Source: Pseudomonas sp. R76 (lineage in GTDB: Bacteria; Pseudomonadota; Gammaproteobacteria; Pseudomonadales; Pseudomonadaceae). Taken from it: a DNA stretch of 64,000 nt. Made by a program: the position numbers and the translations under genes. The notes beneath the pieces were generated by a model, which saw only the letters and a program-made list of their open reading frames with translations, searched no databases and was not told the DNA's origin. The stretch is from positions 1,860,001 through 1,924,000 of the forward strand of contig NZ_CP019428.1 of the NCBI RefSeq assembly GCF_009834565.1. Direction: 5' to 3'. This document shows positions 7,966 to 16,475 of this stretch, in pieces. Each line of letters starts with the position of its first letter. Position 1 is the first letter of the stretch.

Positions 7966-8889
7966 ATGCTGAGCATGCAGCTGATGAATGATCTGCGTCG
8001 CATCGACCTCAACCTGCTGGTGATTCTGGATGCCTTGCTCAGCGAGCAGCACGTCACCCGTGCGGCTGAGCGTCTGCACTTGAGCCAGCCGGCCGTCAGC
8101 CATGCGTTGGCGCGCTTGCGGGACTTACTGAATGACCCTTTGCTGATGCGCCAGGGCGGCGCGTTGGTGCCTACTGCGCGCGCGTTGGAATTGGCGGCGC
8201 CACTGACGGAAGCCCTGGCCCAGGTGCAGGCGCTGCTGGCGCCGAACCGGTTTGATCCAGCGTCGACCAAACGCCGGTTTCGCGTGGCGATGTCGGACTA
8301 CAGCGCGGCGATTTTCCTACCGGAGTTGGTTCGCGTTCTGCGCCACGAAGCCCCGGGCATCGACCTGCAAATCATCCAGGCCAGCCGCGAAGGCATGGTG
8401 GACGGCGTACTCAATGGCGACCTCGACCTGGCCGCTGGCGTGTTCCCGGACATGCCCGCCGAACTGCGCACCACGCCCTTGTTCGAGGAGCATTACACCT
8501 GCCTGGTCGACCGCCACAGCCTGCCGGCCAGTGGCGTGCTCGACCTGCCCACCTACCTGTCGCGCCCGCATGTGCTGCTGGAAATGCGTGGCAGCGGCAC
8601 GCCGGAGATCGAGCGGGCGTTGACGGCTATTCGAGAGCGCCGCCATGTGGCGATCAGCCTGCCGCATTGGGGCGTGGCGCCGCAGTTGATCCAGGGCACC
8701 GACCTGATTCTGACGGTGTCATCGCGGGGCTTGCTCAACATCGATCAGCAGCACCTGTTGGCCGTGCCGCCGCCGTTTCATATTCCCTCGTTTGCCGTAG
8801 AGCTGGCGTGGCATGCGCGACGGGGCGGGGATTCAGGGTTGCAGTGGTTGATGGGGCAGGTGCAGGCTGTAGTGTCCGGCAATCATTGA
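7966..8889 (+). CDS. LysR-family transcriptional regulator
   Basis: A regulator of about 307 residues. The HTH region is LRRIDLNLLVILDALLSEQ, then VTRAAERLHLSQPAVSHALA, the strongly conserved LysR recognition helix of the NodD/NahR-like branch. An effector-binding domain follows. Three in-frame ATGs (7966, 7975, 7984) are possible starts; the last gives the standard MNDLRRIDLN beginning and none has a strong Shine-Dalgarno. It is divergent from the YdcZ-type transporter and 18 bp upstream of fosA, either of which could be a target. Confidence 0.9.
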   Translation: MLSMQLMNDLRRIDLNLLVILDALLSEQHVTRAAERLHLSQPAVSHALARLRDLLNDPLLMRQGGALVPTARALELAAPLTEALAQVQALLAPNRFDPASTKRRFRVAMSDYSAAIFLPELVRVLRHEAPGIDLQIIQASREGMVDGVLNGDLDLAAGVFPDMPAELRTTPLFEEHYTCLVDRHSLPASGVLDLPTYLSRPHVLLEMRGSGTPEIERALTAIRERRHVAISLPHWGVAPQLIQGTDLILTVSSRGLLNIDQQHLLAVPPPFHIPSFAVELAWHARRGGDSGLQWLMGQVQAVVSGNH

Positions 8890-8907
8890 TAACAGGAAAA
8901 ACAAAAA

Positions 8908-9318
8908 ATGCTCTCAGGCTTCAACCACCTGACCCTTGCCATCACCGATTTGAACCGCAGCGTCAGCTTCTATCATGACCTGCTGCAACTTCAGCTCGAC
9001 GCCACGTGGGACAACGGCGCCTACCTCTCGTTGCCCGGTTTGTGGCTGTGTTTGTCGCTCGACCCTTTGCGCCCGACGGCAGCGGCGGCGGAATACACCC
9101 ATTACGCGTTCACGGCGGATGCCAGCAGTTTCACCGCTATGGTGGAGCGTCTGCGAGCCGCCAAGGCGCAAGAGTGGCGCGACAACCGCAGTGAAGGCGC
9201 CTCGTTCTATTTTCTCGACCCCGATGGGCACAAGCTCGAAGCCCATGTGGGCGACATGGCGTCGCGTCTGCAAGCCTGTCGTGCCAAGCCTTATGCAGGC
9301 ATGAAGTTTTACCCTTAA
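8908..9318 (+). CDS. fosA: fosfomycin resistance glutathione transferase FosA
   Basis: A 136-residue vicinal-oxygen-chelate metalloenzyme that adds glutathione to the epoxide of fosfomycin using Mn2+ and K+. Metal ligands are visible as His7 (GFNHLTL), His65 (EYTHYAF) and Glu111 (HKLEAHVG). The signature [20 protein letters not shown] and the YAGMKFYP tail match chromosomal Pseudomonas FosA along its length. It lies 18 bp after a LysR gene and before a LysE exporter. There are no mobile-element marks, so it is a native, intrinsic determinant. An A-rich stretch lies between the AGG of the ribosome site and the ATG. Confidence 0.95.
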   Translation: MLSGFNHLTLAITDLNRSVSFYHDLLQLQLDATWDNGAYLSLPGLWLCLSLDPLRPTAAAAEYTHYAFTADASSFTAMVERLRAAKAQEWRDNRSEGASFYFLDPDGHKLEAHVGDMASRLQACRAKPYAGMKFYP

Positions 9319-9372
9319 CGCCAGAACGTGCAGAATCCCTGCACCTCTCAACCGTCCGTCAGAGTCGTGCCC

Positions 9373-10014
9373 ATGACCCCATCCTTGCTGTTCGCCGTCC
9401 TCGCTTCAGGTTTTATCTACGGGATTACGCCGGGTCCTGGCGTGCTGGCCGTGTTCGGCATCGGTGCTGCGCGCGGCCGTCGCGCCGGCGCAGGTTTTTT
9501 GTGCGGGCATTTGCTCGGTGACGTGGTGTGGTGCAGTACCGCGCTGATCGCCATTGTGGGCGCGCGTGAAGTGGGCAGCAGTGCTTTTGATGTACTCGGC
9601 GTACTCAGCGGTTTGTACCTGTTCTGGCTCGGCTGGCGCGCCATTCGCACCCAGCGTCGCAGCAGCGATGCGCCACAGGGCGCGGCGCGGCATCCGTTCT
9701 GGCACGGCATCTTGTTCGGCCTGACCAACCCCAAGGCTTACCCGGTGGCGGTGGCGACATTTACGGCGCTTTTGTCCAGCCGTGCCGAACTGCTGACGTG
9801 GGCGATGCTGCCGTCGCTGATCTTCCTGAGCTTTATTGGCGGCCTGCTGGCCTACGCGATTCTGATCGGCGTGGTGGGCGCCCAGCGTGTGCGCACGGTG
9901 TATCAGCGCCATGAAATCCTGATCACCAAGCTCTGCGGCGTGATGTTTATCGGCTTCGCCATTAATGCCCTGGCACACGCGTTGCCGGGCCTTTTTGGCA
10001 GCAAACCGGCCTGA
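9373..10014 (+). CDS. LysE/RhtB-family amino-acid exporter
   Basis: A 213-residue inner-membrane exporter with about six hydrophobic segments. It starts TPSLLFAVLASGFIYGITPG, and the YGITPGPGVLAVFGIGAARG motif is the hallmark of the LysE/RhtB family. GLTNPKAYPVAVATFTALL is the second conserved region. The frame is open back to 9328, but the ATG at 9373 begins the conserved domain and gives family length. The substrate (homoserine, threonine or leucine type) cannot be set from sequence. Confidence 0.88.
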   Translation: MTPSLLFAVLASGFIYGITPGPGVLAVFGIGAARGRRAGAGFLCGHLLGDVVWCSTALIAIVGAREVGSSAFDVLGVLSGLYLFWLGWRAIRTQRRSSDAPQGAARHPFWHGILFGLTNPKAYPVAVATFTALLSSRAELLTWAMLPSLIFLSFIGGLLAYAILIGVVGAQRVRTVYQRHEILITKLCGVMFIGFAINALAHALPGLFGSKPA

Positions 10015-10062
10015 TGTGGTCACGACCGTTCGTCGCACTGGGAAGTTTTTTCTAAACCTTTG

Positions 10063-10090
10063 CCGCCCTGAAAATTCGAATTCAGGGCGG
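10063..10090. repeat. 10-bp perfect stem-loop between lysE-like and DUF4142 genes
   Basis: CCGCCCTGAA (10063-10072) and TTCAGGGCGG (10081-10090) are perfect inverted arms with an 8-nt AATTCGAA loop. There is no T-run on the plus-strand side. It could be a weak terminator, a 5' leader hairpin of the DUF4142 gene or a protein-binding dyad. Confidence 0.5.
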
Positions 10091-10133
10091 GGTGTATGTC
10101 CGCGCACCTATTTTTGCCCTGGAGGAACCCATC

Positions 10134-10661
10134 ATGAGCCGCATGGCTATCCGGTTACGCACCGCCAGTTTTGCGATGCTGCTGGGCCTCGGCGCCAGCA
10201 ATGCTTTCGCCCAGTCGCCTGCTGAATTCATCGAGCAGGCTTCGGCCAAAGGCATGGCCGATATCGAAACCAGTCGCATGGCCCACGCCAAGACCTCGTC
10301 CCAGGAAATCAAGGATTACACCATTGAGGTGATCAACGAACGCACCCTGGCCAATCAGCACTTGGCAGCGATTGCCAAGAAGCTCGACCTGCCGGTGGCG
10401 CCGCGCGAGAAGATCGTCGACAAGGCTGAAACCCTGATGCCTGAACTCAAGGACGGCGACTCGTTTGACGCCGCCTATACCGCGCAGCAGGTCAAGGAAA
10501 ACGAAGACGCTATCGCCCTGTTCAAGAAAGAAGGTGCGGCGTCGGATGTGCCAGAGATAAAAGCCTTGGTGGACGAGACACTGCCTAAGCTGGAAGAGCG
10601 TTTGCAAAAAGCCCGCGCCCTGGCGTCGACCTACGGTAAAGGTCATCAAGGCGACGGTTGA
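10134..10661 (+). CDS. DUF4142 family secreted protein
   Basis: A 175-residue protein with a cleavable signal peptide (SFAMLLGLGASNAFA, cleavage before QSPAEF). An all-helical DUF4142 domain follows (FIEQASAKGMADIETSRMA, later KDGDSFDAAY). This ferritin-like four-helix family is widespread in proteobacterial periplasms and has no settled function. The ATG at 10134 has a strong GGAGGA ribosome site at 10121-10126; the upstream frame to 10092 lacks a signal-peptide-like start. The gene is single and ends in a strong shared terminator. Confidence 0.85.
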   Translation: MSRMAIRLRTASFAMLLGLGASNAFAQSPAEFIEQASAKGMADIETSRMAHAKTSSQEIKDYTIEVINERTLANQHLAAIAKKLDLPVAPREKIVDKAETLMPELKDGDSFDAAYTAQQVKENEDAIALFKKEGAASDVPEIKALVDETLPKLEERLQKARALASTYGKGHQGDG

Positions 10662-10681
10662 AGCCGGCACTTGAAACAAGA

Positions 10682-10716
10682 ACGGCGGTTGGATGATTTC
10701 CAACCGCCGTTTTTTT
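10682..10716. terminator. rho-independent terminator after DUF4142 gene
   Basis: ACGGCGGTTGGA / TCCAACCGCCGT is a perfect 12-bp stem with a 5-nt loop followed by six T. Its tail overlaps the stop codon of the convergent iron-permease-family gene. Confidence 0.92.
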
Positions 10717-11140
10717 ATGCCTGGTTCAGATCGGTTTTGTTCTGCACGGCATCGTCCACTGTTTCACCGCAACTGCTGTTGAGGCTGACGCTGCCGGTGG
10801 CGCCAATACTGCGGTATTCATTACGCAGTTTTTCCAGCTCTTTGCGGTCCAGGCCATCCAGGCTCAACACCGCGTTCTGGGCATCCTTGGAGACGCGCAG
10901 CAATTCGTCGATCTTGATGTGCAGGATGTCATTGTCGCGGTTTTGCGTGTTCTGGATCAGGAACACCATCAGGAAGGTAATGATGGTGGTCGAGGTGTTG
11001 ATGATCAGCTGCCAGGTGTCGTTGTAGTGGAAGTACGGCCCGCTCAGGCTCCACAGGAAAATCAATGCAACGGCCGCATAGAACGTCCGGGCACTGCCTG
11101 CCCAGCGGGACAGAGATTGGGAGACTGCGGAGAATTTCAT
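10715..11140 (-). CDS. low-affinity iron permease family protein
   Basis: A 141-residue membrane protein with two N-terminal hydrophobic segments (FYAAVALIFLWSLSGPYF and IINTSTTIITFLMVFLIQ). The motif FLIQNTQNRDNDILHIKIDE is characteristic of the low-affinity iron permease/Fet4-like domain family in bacteria. A charged C-terminal tail follows. Bacterial members are often called iron permeases, but transport is not proven; the motif could equally mark a small membrane protein of unknown role. Single gene, convergent with the DUF4142 gene. Confidence 0.8.
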   Translation of the reverse strand: MKFSAVSQSLSRWAGSARTFYAAVALIFLWSLSGPYFHYNDTWQLIINTSTTIITFLMVFLIQNTQNRDNDILHIKIDELLRVSKDAQNAVLSLDGLDRKELEKLRNEYRSIGATGSVSLNSSCGETVDDAVQNKTDLNQA

Positions 11141-11254
11141 GACCGTTTTTTCCTTTACAGGTGGGTGATGAAATTATGGACCGCAGCCGTGCTTTGAAAT
11201 TTCTTTTTACAATTGAGCGGGTGAACAAAGTTGTACGTTTTTGTCGCGCACGCC

Positions 11255-11755
11255 TTAGAGCGCCAGTTCCGCTTGGCCCCTGCCTTCCAGTGCAAGCAAA
11301 TACTGCTTGGCTTGCAGACCGCCGGCAAACCCGGTCAGCCCGCCTGACGCACCTATCACCCGGTGGCAGGGCGCAATGATCGAGATCGGATTGCGTCCGT
11401 TGGCAGCGCCCACCGCCCGCACAGCCTTGGGGTTGCCGATCTGCTGGGCGATCTGGCTGTAGCTGCGGGTTTCGCCAAAAGGGATAGTCAGCAGCGCCTG
11501 CCAGACCTGTTTTTGAAAGGCGGTGCCGGTGAAGTCCAGCTCCAGCTCGAATTGGTTGCGGGTGCCGGCGAAGTATTCACGCAACTGACGCTCGGCTTCC
11601 ACTAGCACCGGGCTGTCGTTGGCTTCATGCAACTCACCCAAAGGCACGCGGTTGGCGCGTTCTTTTTCCCACAGGATGGCGTTGAGCTTGCCGTTGCGCG
11701 CCACCAGGGTGAGCTGGCCGACGGGGGAGGGCATGAACGTGTATTGATAGGGCAT
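11255..11755 (-). CDS. ogt: methylated-DNA-protein-cysteine S-methyltransferase
   Basis: A 166-residue suicide DNA-repair protein that removes O6-alkyl groups from guanine onto its own cysteine. The active-site motif is IIAPCHRVIGASGGLTGF. The HTH part (FQKQVWQALLTIPFGETRSY) and the arginine-finger segment (KAVRAVGAANGRNP) are present. Length fits stand-alone Ogt rather than Ada, since no AraC domain is attached. The gene stands alone between the iron-permease-family gene and hicB. Confidence 0.93.
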   Translation of the reverse strand: MPYQYTFMPSPVGQLTLVARNGKLNAILWEKERANRVPLGELHEANDSPVLVEAERQLREYFAGTRNQFELELDFTGTAFQKQVWQALLTIPFGETRSYSQIAQQIGNPKAVRAVGAANGRNPISIIAPCHRVIGASGGLTGFAGGLQAKQYLLALEGRGQAELAL

Positions 11756-11844
11756 GATCGGGCTCCTTGGCGTGGGGTGGTATTGGAATTTAGAGCACCT
11801 TGTTCAATTGGAAACTACGTTTCTTGCGATTGAATTCGGTCAGA

Positions 11845-12255
11845 TCATCGGTCCTGTTGCAATACTTTCAACGCAGCGGACGCCAGAAACCCCGAACGAC
11901 TTTTTTCTTCCGGGTGGTTCAGCACATATTCATCAATGCGGTTCAACAGATAACCCGGCAAGGTAATGTTGAGCTTCTGCGCTTTGCCCAGGTATTTGGT
12001 GACATCAATGTCCACCACAGCCCAGGTGCAGCCGGCGTATTGGGGGTTCGCTGCGTGCAAGGTGACTTTTTGCGCCGTGGGAATCGGCGCGCCATCTTCC
12101 GCGAGGATCTCGAAATGCCCCTCGATGGCCTCCCGGGCCATGGCCATGGCCTCGTCCAGGTCATCGCCAGCTGAGTAGCAGCCAGGAATGTCCGGGACTT
12201 CCACGCCCCAGGCGTGGTCCTCGTCACCGGTTGAAATTGCGATGGGGTAAAGCAT
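11845..12255 (-). CDS. hicB: HicB-family antitoxin
   Basis: A 136-residue antitoxin. The N-terminal half (YPIAISTGDEDHAWGVEVPD, then IPGCYSAGDDLDEAMAMARE) is the partial RNase-H-like HicB fold. The C-terminal part (NITLPGYLLNRIDEYVLNHP) looks like a ribbon-helix-helix DNA-binding domain, giving a repressor-antitoxin. GGAGG precedes the ATG at 12255. It lies 23 bp downstream of the hicA toxin on the same strand, the usual hicAB order. It should neutralise HicA and repress the operon. Confidence 0.93.
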   Translation of the reverse strand: MLYPIAISTGDEDHAWGVEVPDIPGCYSAGDDLDEAMAMAREAIEGHFEILAEDGAPIPTAQKVTLHAANPQYAGCTWAVVDIDVTKYLGKAQKLNITLPGYLLNRIDEYVLNHPEEKSRSGFLASAALKVLQQDR

Positions 12256-12278
12256 GTTTATTGCCCTCCAGGGGACGG

Positions 12279-12461
12279 TCAGCTCAACAGGGCCTGTTTC
12301 AAAATGCTCTTGGCAGTCTTGTCCAACAGGTCCTTCTTTGGATGAGGAATCGTCACCAGCCCCGGTTTTGTCGGGTGCTTGAAGTGATGATGACTGCCTC
12401 GGGTGCGCACCAGATACCAGCCGTCCGCAACGATGTGACCTATCAAATATCGGCTATCCAC
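12279..12461 (-). CDS. hicA: HicA-family mRNA interferase toxin
   Basis: A 60-residue double-stranded-RNA-binding-fold toxin that cleaves mRNA. The catalytic histidine lies in RTRGSHHHFKHPTKPG, followed by VTIPHPKKDLLDKTAKSILK, matching HicA at full length. It starts with GTG at 12461, four bases after AAGGAGG, and there is no better ATG. Transcribed first in the hicAB pair. A 6-bp inverted repeat overlaps its ribosome site and may serve as the HicB operator. Confidence 0.92.
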   Translation of the reverse strand: MDSRYLIGHIVADGWYLVRTRGSHHHFKHPTKPGLVTIPHPKKDLLDKTAKSILKQALLS

Positions 12462-12476
12462 AACACCTCCTTGTGG
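12458..12476. promoter_or_regulatory. inverted repeat over the hicA ribosome site (possible operator)
   Basis: CCACAA (12458-12463) and TTGTGG (12471-12476) are perfect arms around CACCTCC, which is the complement of the hicA Shine-Dalgarno. It could bind HicB or fold in the mRNA to limit hicA translation. The assignment is by position only. Confidence 0.4.
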
Positions 12477-12628
12477 TGTGTGTTGGTGGTGACTATAACC
12501 ACTGAATAAAAATTATCAACACTCTACCTACCGACGGTCGATGACCGGCGTTAGGGTGAGCGTTGAATGAAGTGTATGAGCGCCTGGGAATGGCGCCGGA
12601 GAGACGTATTGCGGGGTTTTTCGAGGTG

Positions 12629-13522
12629 TTACGCGGTGTGTAAAACCTGCTCAAGAACGGCCAGAAATGCTTCAGCCAATACACTTTTCCGGGTTGCCGG
12701 CGTCAGTGCCAGCAATTGCGCACAGGCATCTGCTTCGATCATCGGTTTATAGGTCACGCCCTTGTTCATCAAACTTTGCGTACATTCAGGCACCAGTGCC
12801 ACGCCTTGCCCGGCGGCAACCAGTGCAATGATCGAGGTGATCTGCCGCCCGGTCGGCCCGGCTCGCAGGGGCACGCCATGGTGTCGGTACAGCTGCTCAA
12901 TGGACTGGTTCAGCCCCGACCCATAATCTGGCGGGAACAGGATCAACGGATAGGCATTGAGCTGGGCCAGGCTGACGTCGGCCAGTGCGGCCAACGGGCT
13001 GTCACTGGACACCGCCGCCACTAACCGCTCTTCACCCAGCGACAATGCGTGGACGTCTGCGGTTTGTGGCAACAGCCGGCTCAGCCCGATATCCAGCCGT
13101 CCATCCGCCACCTGTGCGCCCAGGCTGCCCGAGGCGCACTCCACCAAGGTCAGCTGCACATCGGGAAAGCGCTGGGCGAAGGCCTGGATCGCCTGGCTGA
13201 ACAGGTCCGATAAAGCGATTGAGCTGACATAACCGAGTGCCAATTGGCCTGCGGTGCCCGCCGCCAATTTGCCAGCGATCACCTGCGCCAGTTCAACCTG
13301 CTCCAACACGCCGCGCGCGTAGGGCAAGAACGCACGGCCCTGGGCGGTGAGGGACACCGTACGGCTGGTGCGATCAAACAGCTTGAAGCCCAGCTCCGTC
13401 TCCAACGCAGAAATCTGCCGGGTCAGCGGCGGCTGGGCCAGGTGCAGGCGAAGTGCCGCCCGGCCGAAGTGCAATTCTTCGGCGACCGTCAGAAAGTAAC
13501 GCAGCTTGCGTAGGTCGAGCAT
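12629..13522 (-). CDS. LysR-family transcriptional regulator
   Basis: A 297-residue regulator of the BenM/CatM-like branch. The HTH reads LRKLRYFLTVAEELHFGRAA then LRLHLAQPPLTRQISALE, and the ligand domain has FPDVQLTLVECASG and GLSRLLPQ. It is divergent from two overlapping MFS genes (13618 and 14778) across a 95-bp gap. That is the usual geometry for a LysR protein controlling an efflux or uptake operon. The inducer is unknown. Confidence 0.92.
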   Translation of the reverse strand: MLDLRKLRYFLTVAEELHFGRAALRLHLAQPPLTRQISALETELGFKLFDRTSRTVSLTAQGRAFLPYARGVLEQVELAQVIAGKLAAGTAGQLALGYVSSIALSDLFSQAIQAFAQRFPDVQLTLVECASGSLGAQVADGRLDIGLSRLLPQTADVHALSLGEERLVAAVSSDSPLAALADVSLAQLNAYPLILFPPDYGSGLNQSIEQLYRHHGVPLRAGPTGRQITSIIALVAAGQGVALVPECTQSLMNKGVTYKPMIEADACAQLLALTPATRKSVLAEAFLAVLEQVLHTA

Positions 13523-13617
13523 CCTGATCCTTGGGTATTGATCGGTTCGAAATCGGTATTGGTTTCAGACCCGTCGGCCATTCTATAAAGACCGTACAAA
13601 ATAAAACGAGAGGTTTC

Positions 13618-14781
13618 ATGAGAGCGCGCCTGCATTGTGCCCGCCTGGCCCTGTTTCTGTGTGGCTGCGCGGCGTTTCTGAATCTCTATGCGACCCAGAG
13701 CATCCTGCAAACCTTCGCCACGCAGTTTCATATCAGCGCCAAGGAAGCGGGGTGGAGCATCACGGTCACCACCTTGGCCGTGGCGATCACTGCGCCCTTT
13801 GTCAGCCGACTGACGGGGCGCTTCGAGCAGCGCACAGTGATCGCCGTGGCCGCGCTGTTGTTGGCGCTGCCGGCACTGATGACCGCCTATGCCGACAGCT
13901 TTGCCCAAGTGCTGGTGTGGCGGTTTGTGCAAGGCATGTTGATACCCGTGGTGTTTGCCACCAGCGTGGCCTACATCGGCGACCGTTGGCGTGGCGCAAC
14001 AGTGACCGAGGTCACCAGCCTTTATGTGGCGGGCACTGTGCTGGGTGGGTTCGCCGGGCGTTTCGTCACCGGCGTGATGACTGAATATGTCGGCTGGCGG
14101 GAAGCCTTTGAGTTGCTGGCGGCACTCAGCCTGATGGTCGGTGGGTTTATTCAGTTTCTGTTGCCCGCTAACCAGCCGCGAAGCGAGCGGCGCAAAGTCT
14201 CTTCCTCAGGCGTGTTTCGCCAACCTTTGCTGGCAGCGTACGCCGTAGGATTTTGCGTGTTGTTCTCCCAGGTCGCGGCGTTTACCTACGCCGGTTTGTA
14301 TCTTGGCCTACCACCGTTCAACCTGGGGCCTGCAGCGTTGGGCACGCTTTACATGGTGTTCCTGCTGGCCTTGATCGTAATTCCTGTCGCAGGTCGCCTC
14401 AGCAAAGCTCGGCCCCACGCCGAACTGCTGGCGGTTGCCGCCGTGCTTGGCGTCAGTGGTTCGGCGCTGACCCTGGCACCGTCGCTGTGGTGCATCGTGG
14501 TGGGTTTGGCGCTCAGTTCCACTGGTGTGTTTCTCGCCCAGGCCGCCGCCAATGCCTTCATCAGCGCCACCGCCGGTGACAATAAATCTGGCGCGGTGGG
14601 GGTTTACCTTACGTGTTATTACCTGGGCGGCAGTTGCGGTGCCATCGCCCCTGCGTTGATCTGGGAGCATTGGGGCTGGGCGGGCTGCGTGGCGCTGATT
14701 ATCGGTTTTCAAATGTTGACCCTGCTGATCGCCCTGATCGGCTGGAAGCCCCTTAAACCTGAGCTGATCCAAACCCCATGA
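13618..14781 (+). CDS. MFS transporter, YnfM/DHA1-type
   Basis: A 387-residue 12-helix carrier. FLCGCAAFLNLYATQSILQT and the motif-A-like RLTGRFEQRTV loop resemble the YnfM/arabinose-efflux branch of DHA1 pumps. The ATG at 13618 begins the first helix; the frame upstream to 13531 lies in the intergenic gap. The stop overlaps the next MFS start by 4 bp, so the two carriers are translated together. Divergent LysR control is likely. Substrate unknown. Confidence 0.88.
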   Translation: MRARLHCARLALFLCGCAAFLNLYATQSILQTFATQFHISAKEAGWSITVTTLAVAITAPFVSRLTGRFEQRTVIAVAALLLALPALMTAYADSFAQVLVWRFVQGMLIPVVFATSVAYIGDRWRGATVTEVTSLYVAGTVLGGFAGRFVTGVMTEYVGWREAFELLAALSLMVGGFIQFLLPANQPRSERRKVSSSGVFRQPLLAAYAVGFCVLFSQVAAFTYAGLYLGLPPFNLGPAALGTLYMVFLLALIVIPVAGRLSKARPHAELLAVAAVLGVSGSALTLAPSLWCIVVGLALSSTGVFLAQAAANAFISATAGDNKSGAVGVYLTCYYLGGSCGAIAPALIWEHWGWAGCVALIIGFQMLTLLIALIGWKPLKPELIQTP

Positions 14782-15971
14782 ACGACACCGTTGCCTTGCC
14801 TGCCAACGAAACGTCCAGCCGCCGCCGTTCGCTGATCGCCGGCTGCAGCGCCCATGCGGTACACGATGGCCTGACTGACGTGATCTACGTGCTGCTGCCG
14901 ATCTGGCAAGCGCAGTTCGCTCTTTCCTACGCCCAGATCGGCCTTTTGCGCGGTGCTTATTCCGGGATGATGGCCGTGTTCCAACTCATGGCCAGCCGCG
15001 CCGCCAAACGCTGGGGCCGCGTAACGTTGCTGGTCGGCGGCACTGCGCTGGCGGGTGTGGCGTACTTACTGGTCGGGCAAGCCACAGGGCTGGTGATGTT
15101 GCTGTTGGCGTTGCTGCTCGGTGGGTTGGGCGCCAGCACCCAACACCCGCTGGCTTCCTCGATGATCACCGACGCTTATGAGGACGGCGGCGGGGTCAAG
15201 CAGGCCTTGTCTCAGTACAACTTCTCCGGCGACATCGGCAAAACCCTGATTCCGGGTCTGGTCGGCTTGCTACTCACCGTCATCAGCTGGCGCGCCAGTG
15301 CGACGTTGCTGGGGCTGCTTGGCTTGGTGGCAGCGGGGTTGTTGTGGTGGTTGGTGCCTGCGCCGGTTGCCGAATCCGGGGTCACAAAAAAAGCCAGGGC
15401 GCGCAGTGGGACGGGGTCCGTTAAAGGGTTAAGCGCCCTGATCCTCACCGGCACCCTCGACAGCGTTGTGCGCATGGGCTTTCTGACCTTTCTGCCATTT
15501 TTGCTGCAAGCCAAAGGCGCAGGAACAGCCGGCATCGGCCTCGCGTTGACGATGCTGTTCATTGGCGGCGCGTTCGGCAAATTGCTCTGCGGCTACCTCG
15601 GTGCCCGCATCGGCATGATGAAAACCGTCTGGCTGACGGAAACCAGCACGGCGCTGCTGATCGTCGCCGCCGTGTACCTGCCGTTGAGTGGCTTGATGGT
15701 GATGTTGCCGCTGCTGGGCTTGGCGCTGAACGGCACGTCTTCGGTGCTGTACGGCGCAGTGCCCGACTTGGCAGGCGCAGGCAAGCGCGAGCAAGCCTTC
15801 GCGGTGTTCTACACCGGCACGATTGGCGGCGGCGCGCTGGCACCGGTGGTGTTTGGCGGCGTGGGGGATGCGCTGGGTGTACCGGTGGCGGTGATGGTGC
15901 TGGCGGGGATGTTGTTGGTGACGTTGCCGTTGGCGTGGGTGGTGCAGCGGGGGATAGAGGCTGGACTTTGA
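14778..15971 (+). CDS. MFS transporter, fosmidomycin-resistance-like
   Basis: A 397-residue carrier. The N-terminus SLIAGCSAHAVHDGLTDVIY and LLPIWQAQFALSYAQIGLLR are typical of the Fsr (fosmidomycin resistance) branch. The GLGASTQHPLASSMITDAYE segment is also characteristic. It overlaps the previous MFS gene (ATGA), making a two-pump operon. Actual substrates are unknown; Fsr relatives export phosphonate antibiotics and other small acids. Confidence 0.88.
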   Translation: MNDTVALPANETSSRRRSLIAGCSAHAVHDGLTDVIYVLLPIWQAQFALSYAQIGLLRGAYSGMMAVFQLMASRAAKRWGRVTLLVGGTALAGVAYLLVGQATGLVMLLLALLLGGLGASTQHPLASSMITDAYEDGGGVKQALSQYNFSGDIGKTLIPGLVGLLLTVISWRASATLLGLLGLVAAGLLWWLVPAPVAESGVTKKARARSGTGSVKGLSALILTGTLDSVVRMGFLTFLPFLLQAKGAGTAGIGLALTMLFIGGAFGKLLCGYLGARIGMMKTVWLTETSTALLIVAAVYLPLSGLMVMLPLLGLALNGTSSVLYGAVPDLAGAGKREQAFAVFYTGTIGGGALAPVVFGGVGDALGVPVAVMVLAGMLLVTLPLAWVVQRGIEAGL

Positions 15972-16160
15972 TTGTCTCTTTTCGGATGAAAAACTCAGTT
16001 CAGTCCTACGTCATTGCATAGGCTGCTCGGATGTAGAGTTTGCGCTTCAACAATCCCGGCGCAGGTTTCGTATACCTATCAACGAGTGACGAGCGGCTGT
16101 TGCGTGATAGGAGGCGAGCAGAATAAAGTTTTTATGCGCCAATGACGTATAGGCGTGGGT

Positions 16161-16475
16161 ATGATATTTATCGAGTCACTCGCATTTACAGAAGACTTGG
16201 CTGCGCTTCTAAGTGAGGAAAGCTACGGTGAGTTCCAAGCATTTCTGGCCGAAAATCCAACTGCCGGTGATGTCATACAGGGCACCCATGGTCTGAGGAA
16301 GATTCGCTGGGCTGTGCAGGGTACGGGAAAGAGTGGTGGTGTCAGAGTGATCTATTACCACCTCCGTATGGGATATCAAATTAGATTGATCCTGATCTAT
16401 CGAAAGGGTGTCAAAGATGACCTTTCGACGGCGGAAAAAAGAATCCTGAGTGAAATAAACCGAAGGTGGGAGTGA
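16161..16475 (+). CDS. RelE/ParE-superfamily toxin (HigB-like)
   Basis: A protein of about 104 residues resembling the HigB/RelE mRNA-interferase toxins. GTHGLRKIRWAVQGTGKSGG and VRVIYYHLRMGYQIRLILIY are the conserved core, in which the Arg/Tyr residues belong to the ribosome-dependent RNase site. The ATG at 16161 or the GTG at 16155 could start it. Its stop overlaps the ATG of the Xre-type antitoxin by one base (TGATG). Toxin-first order is typical of higBA. Base composition is clearly lower in GC than its neighbours, which suggests a transferred module. Confidence 0.9.
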   Translation: MIFIESLAFTEDLAALLSEESYGEFQAFLAENPTAGDVIQGTHGLRKIRWAVQGTGKSGGVRVIYYHLRMGYQIRLILIYRKGVKDDLSTAEKRILSEINRRWE

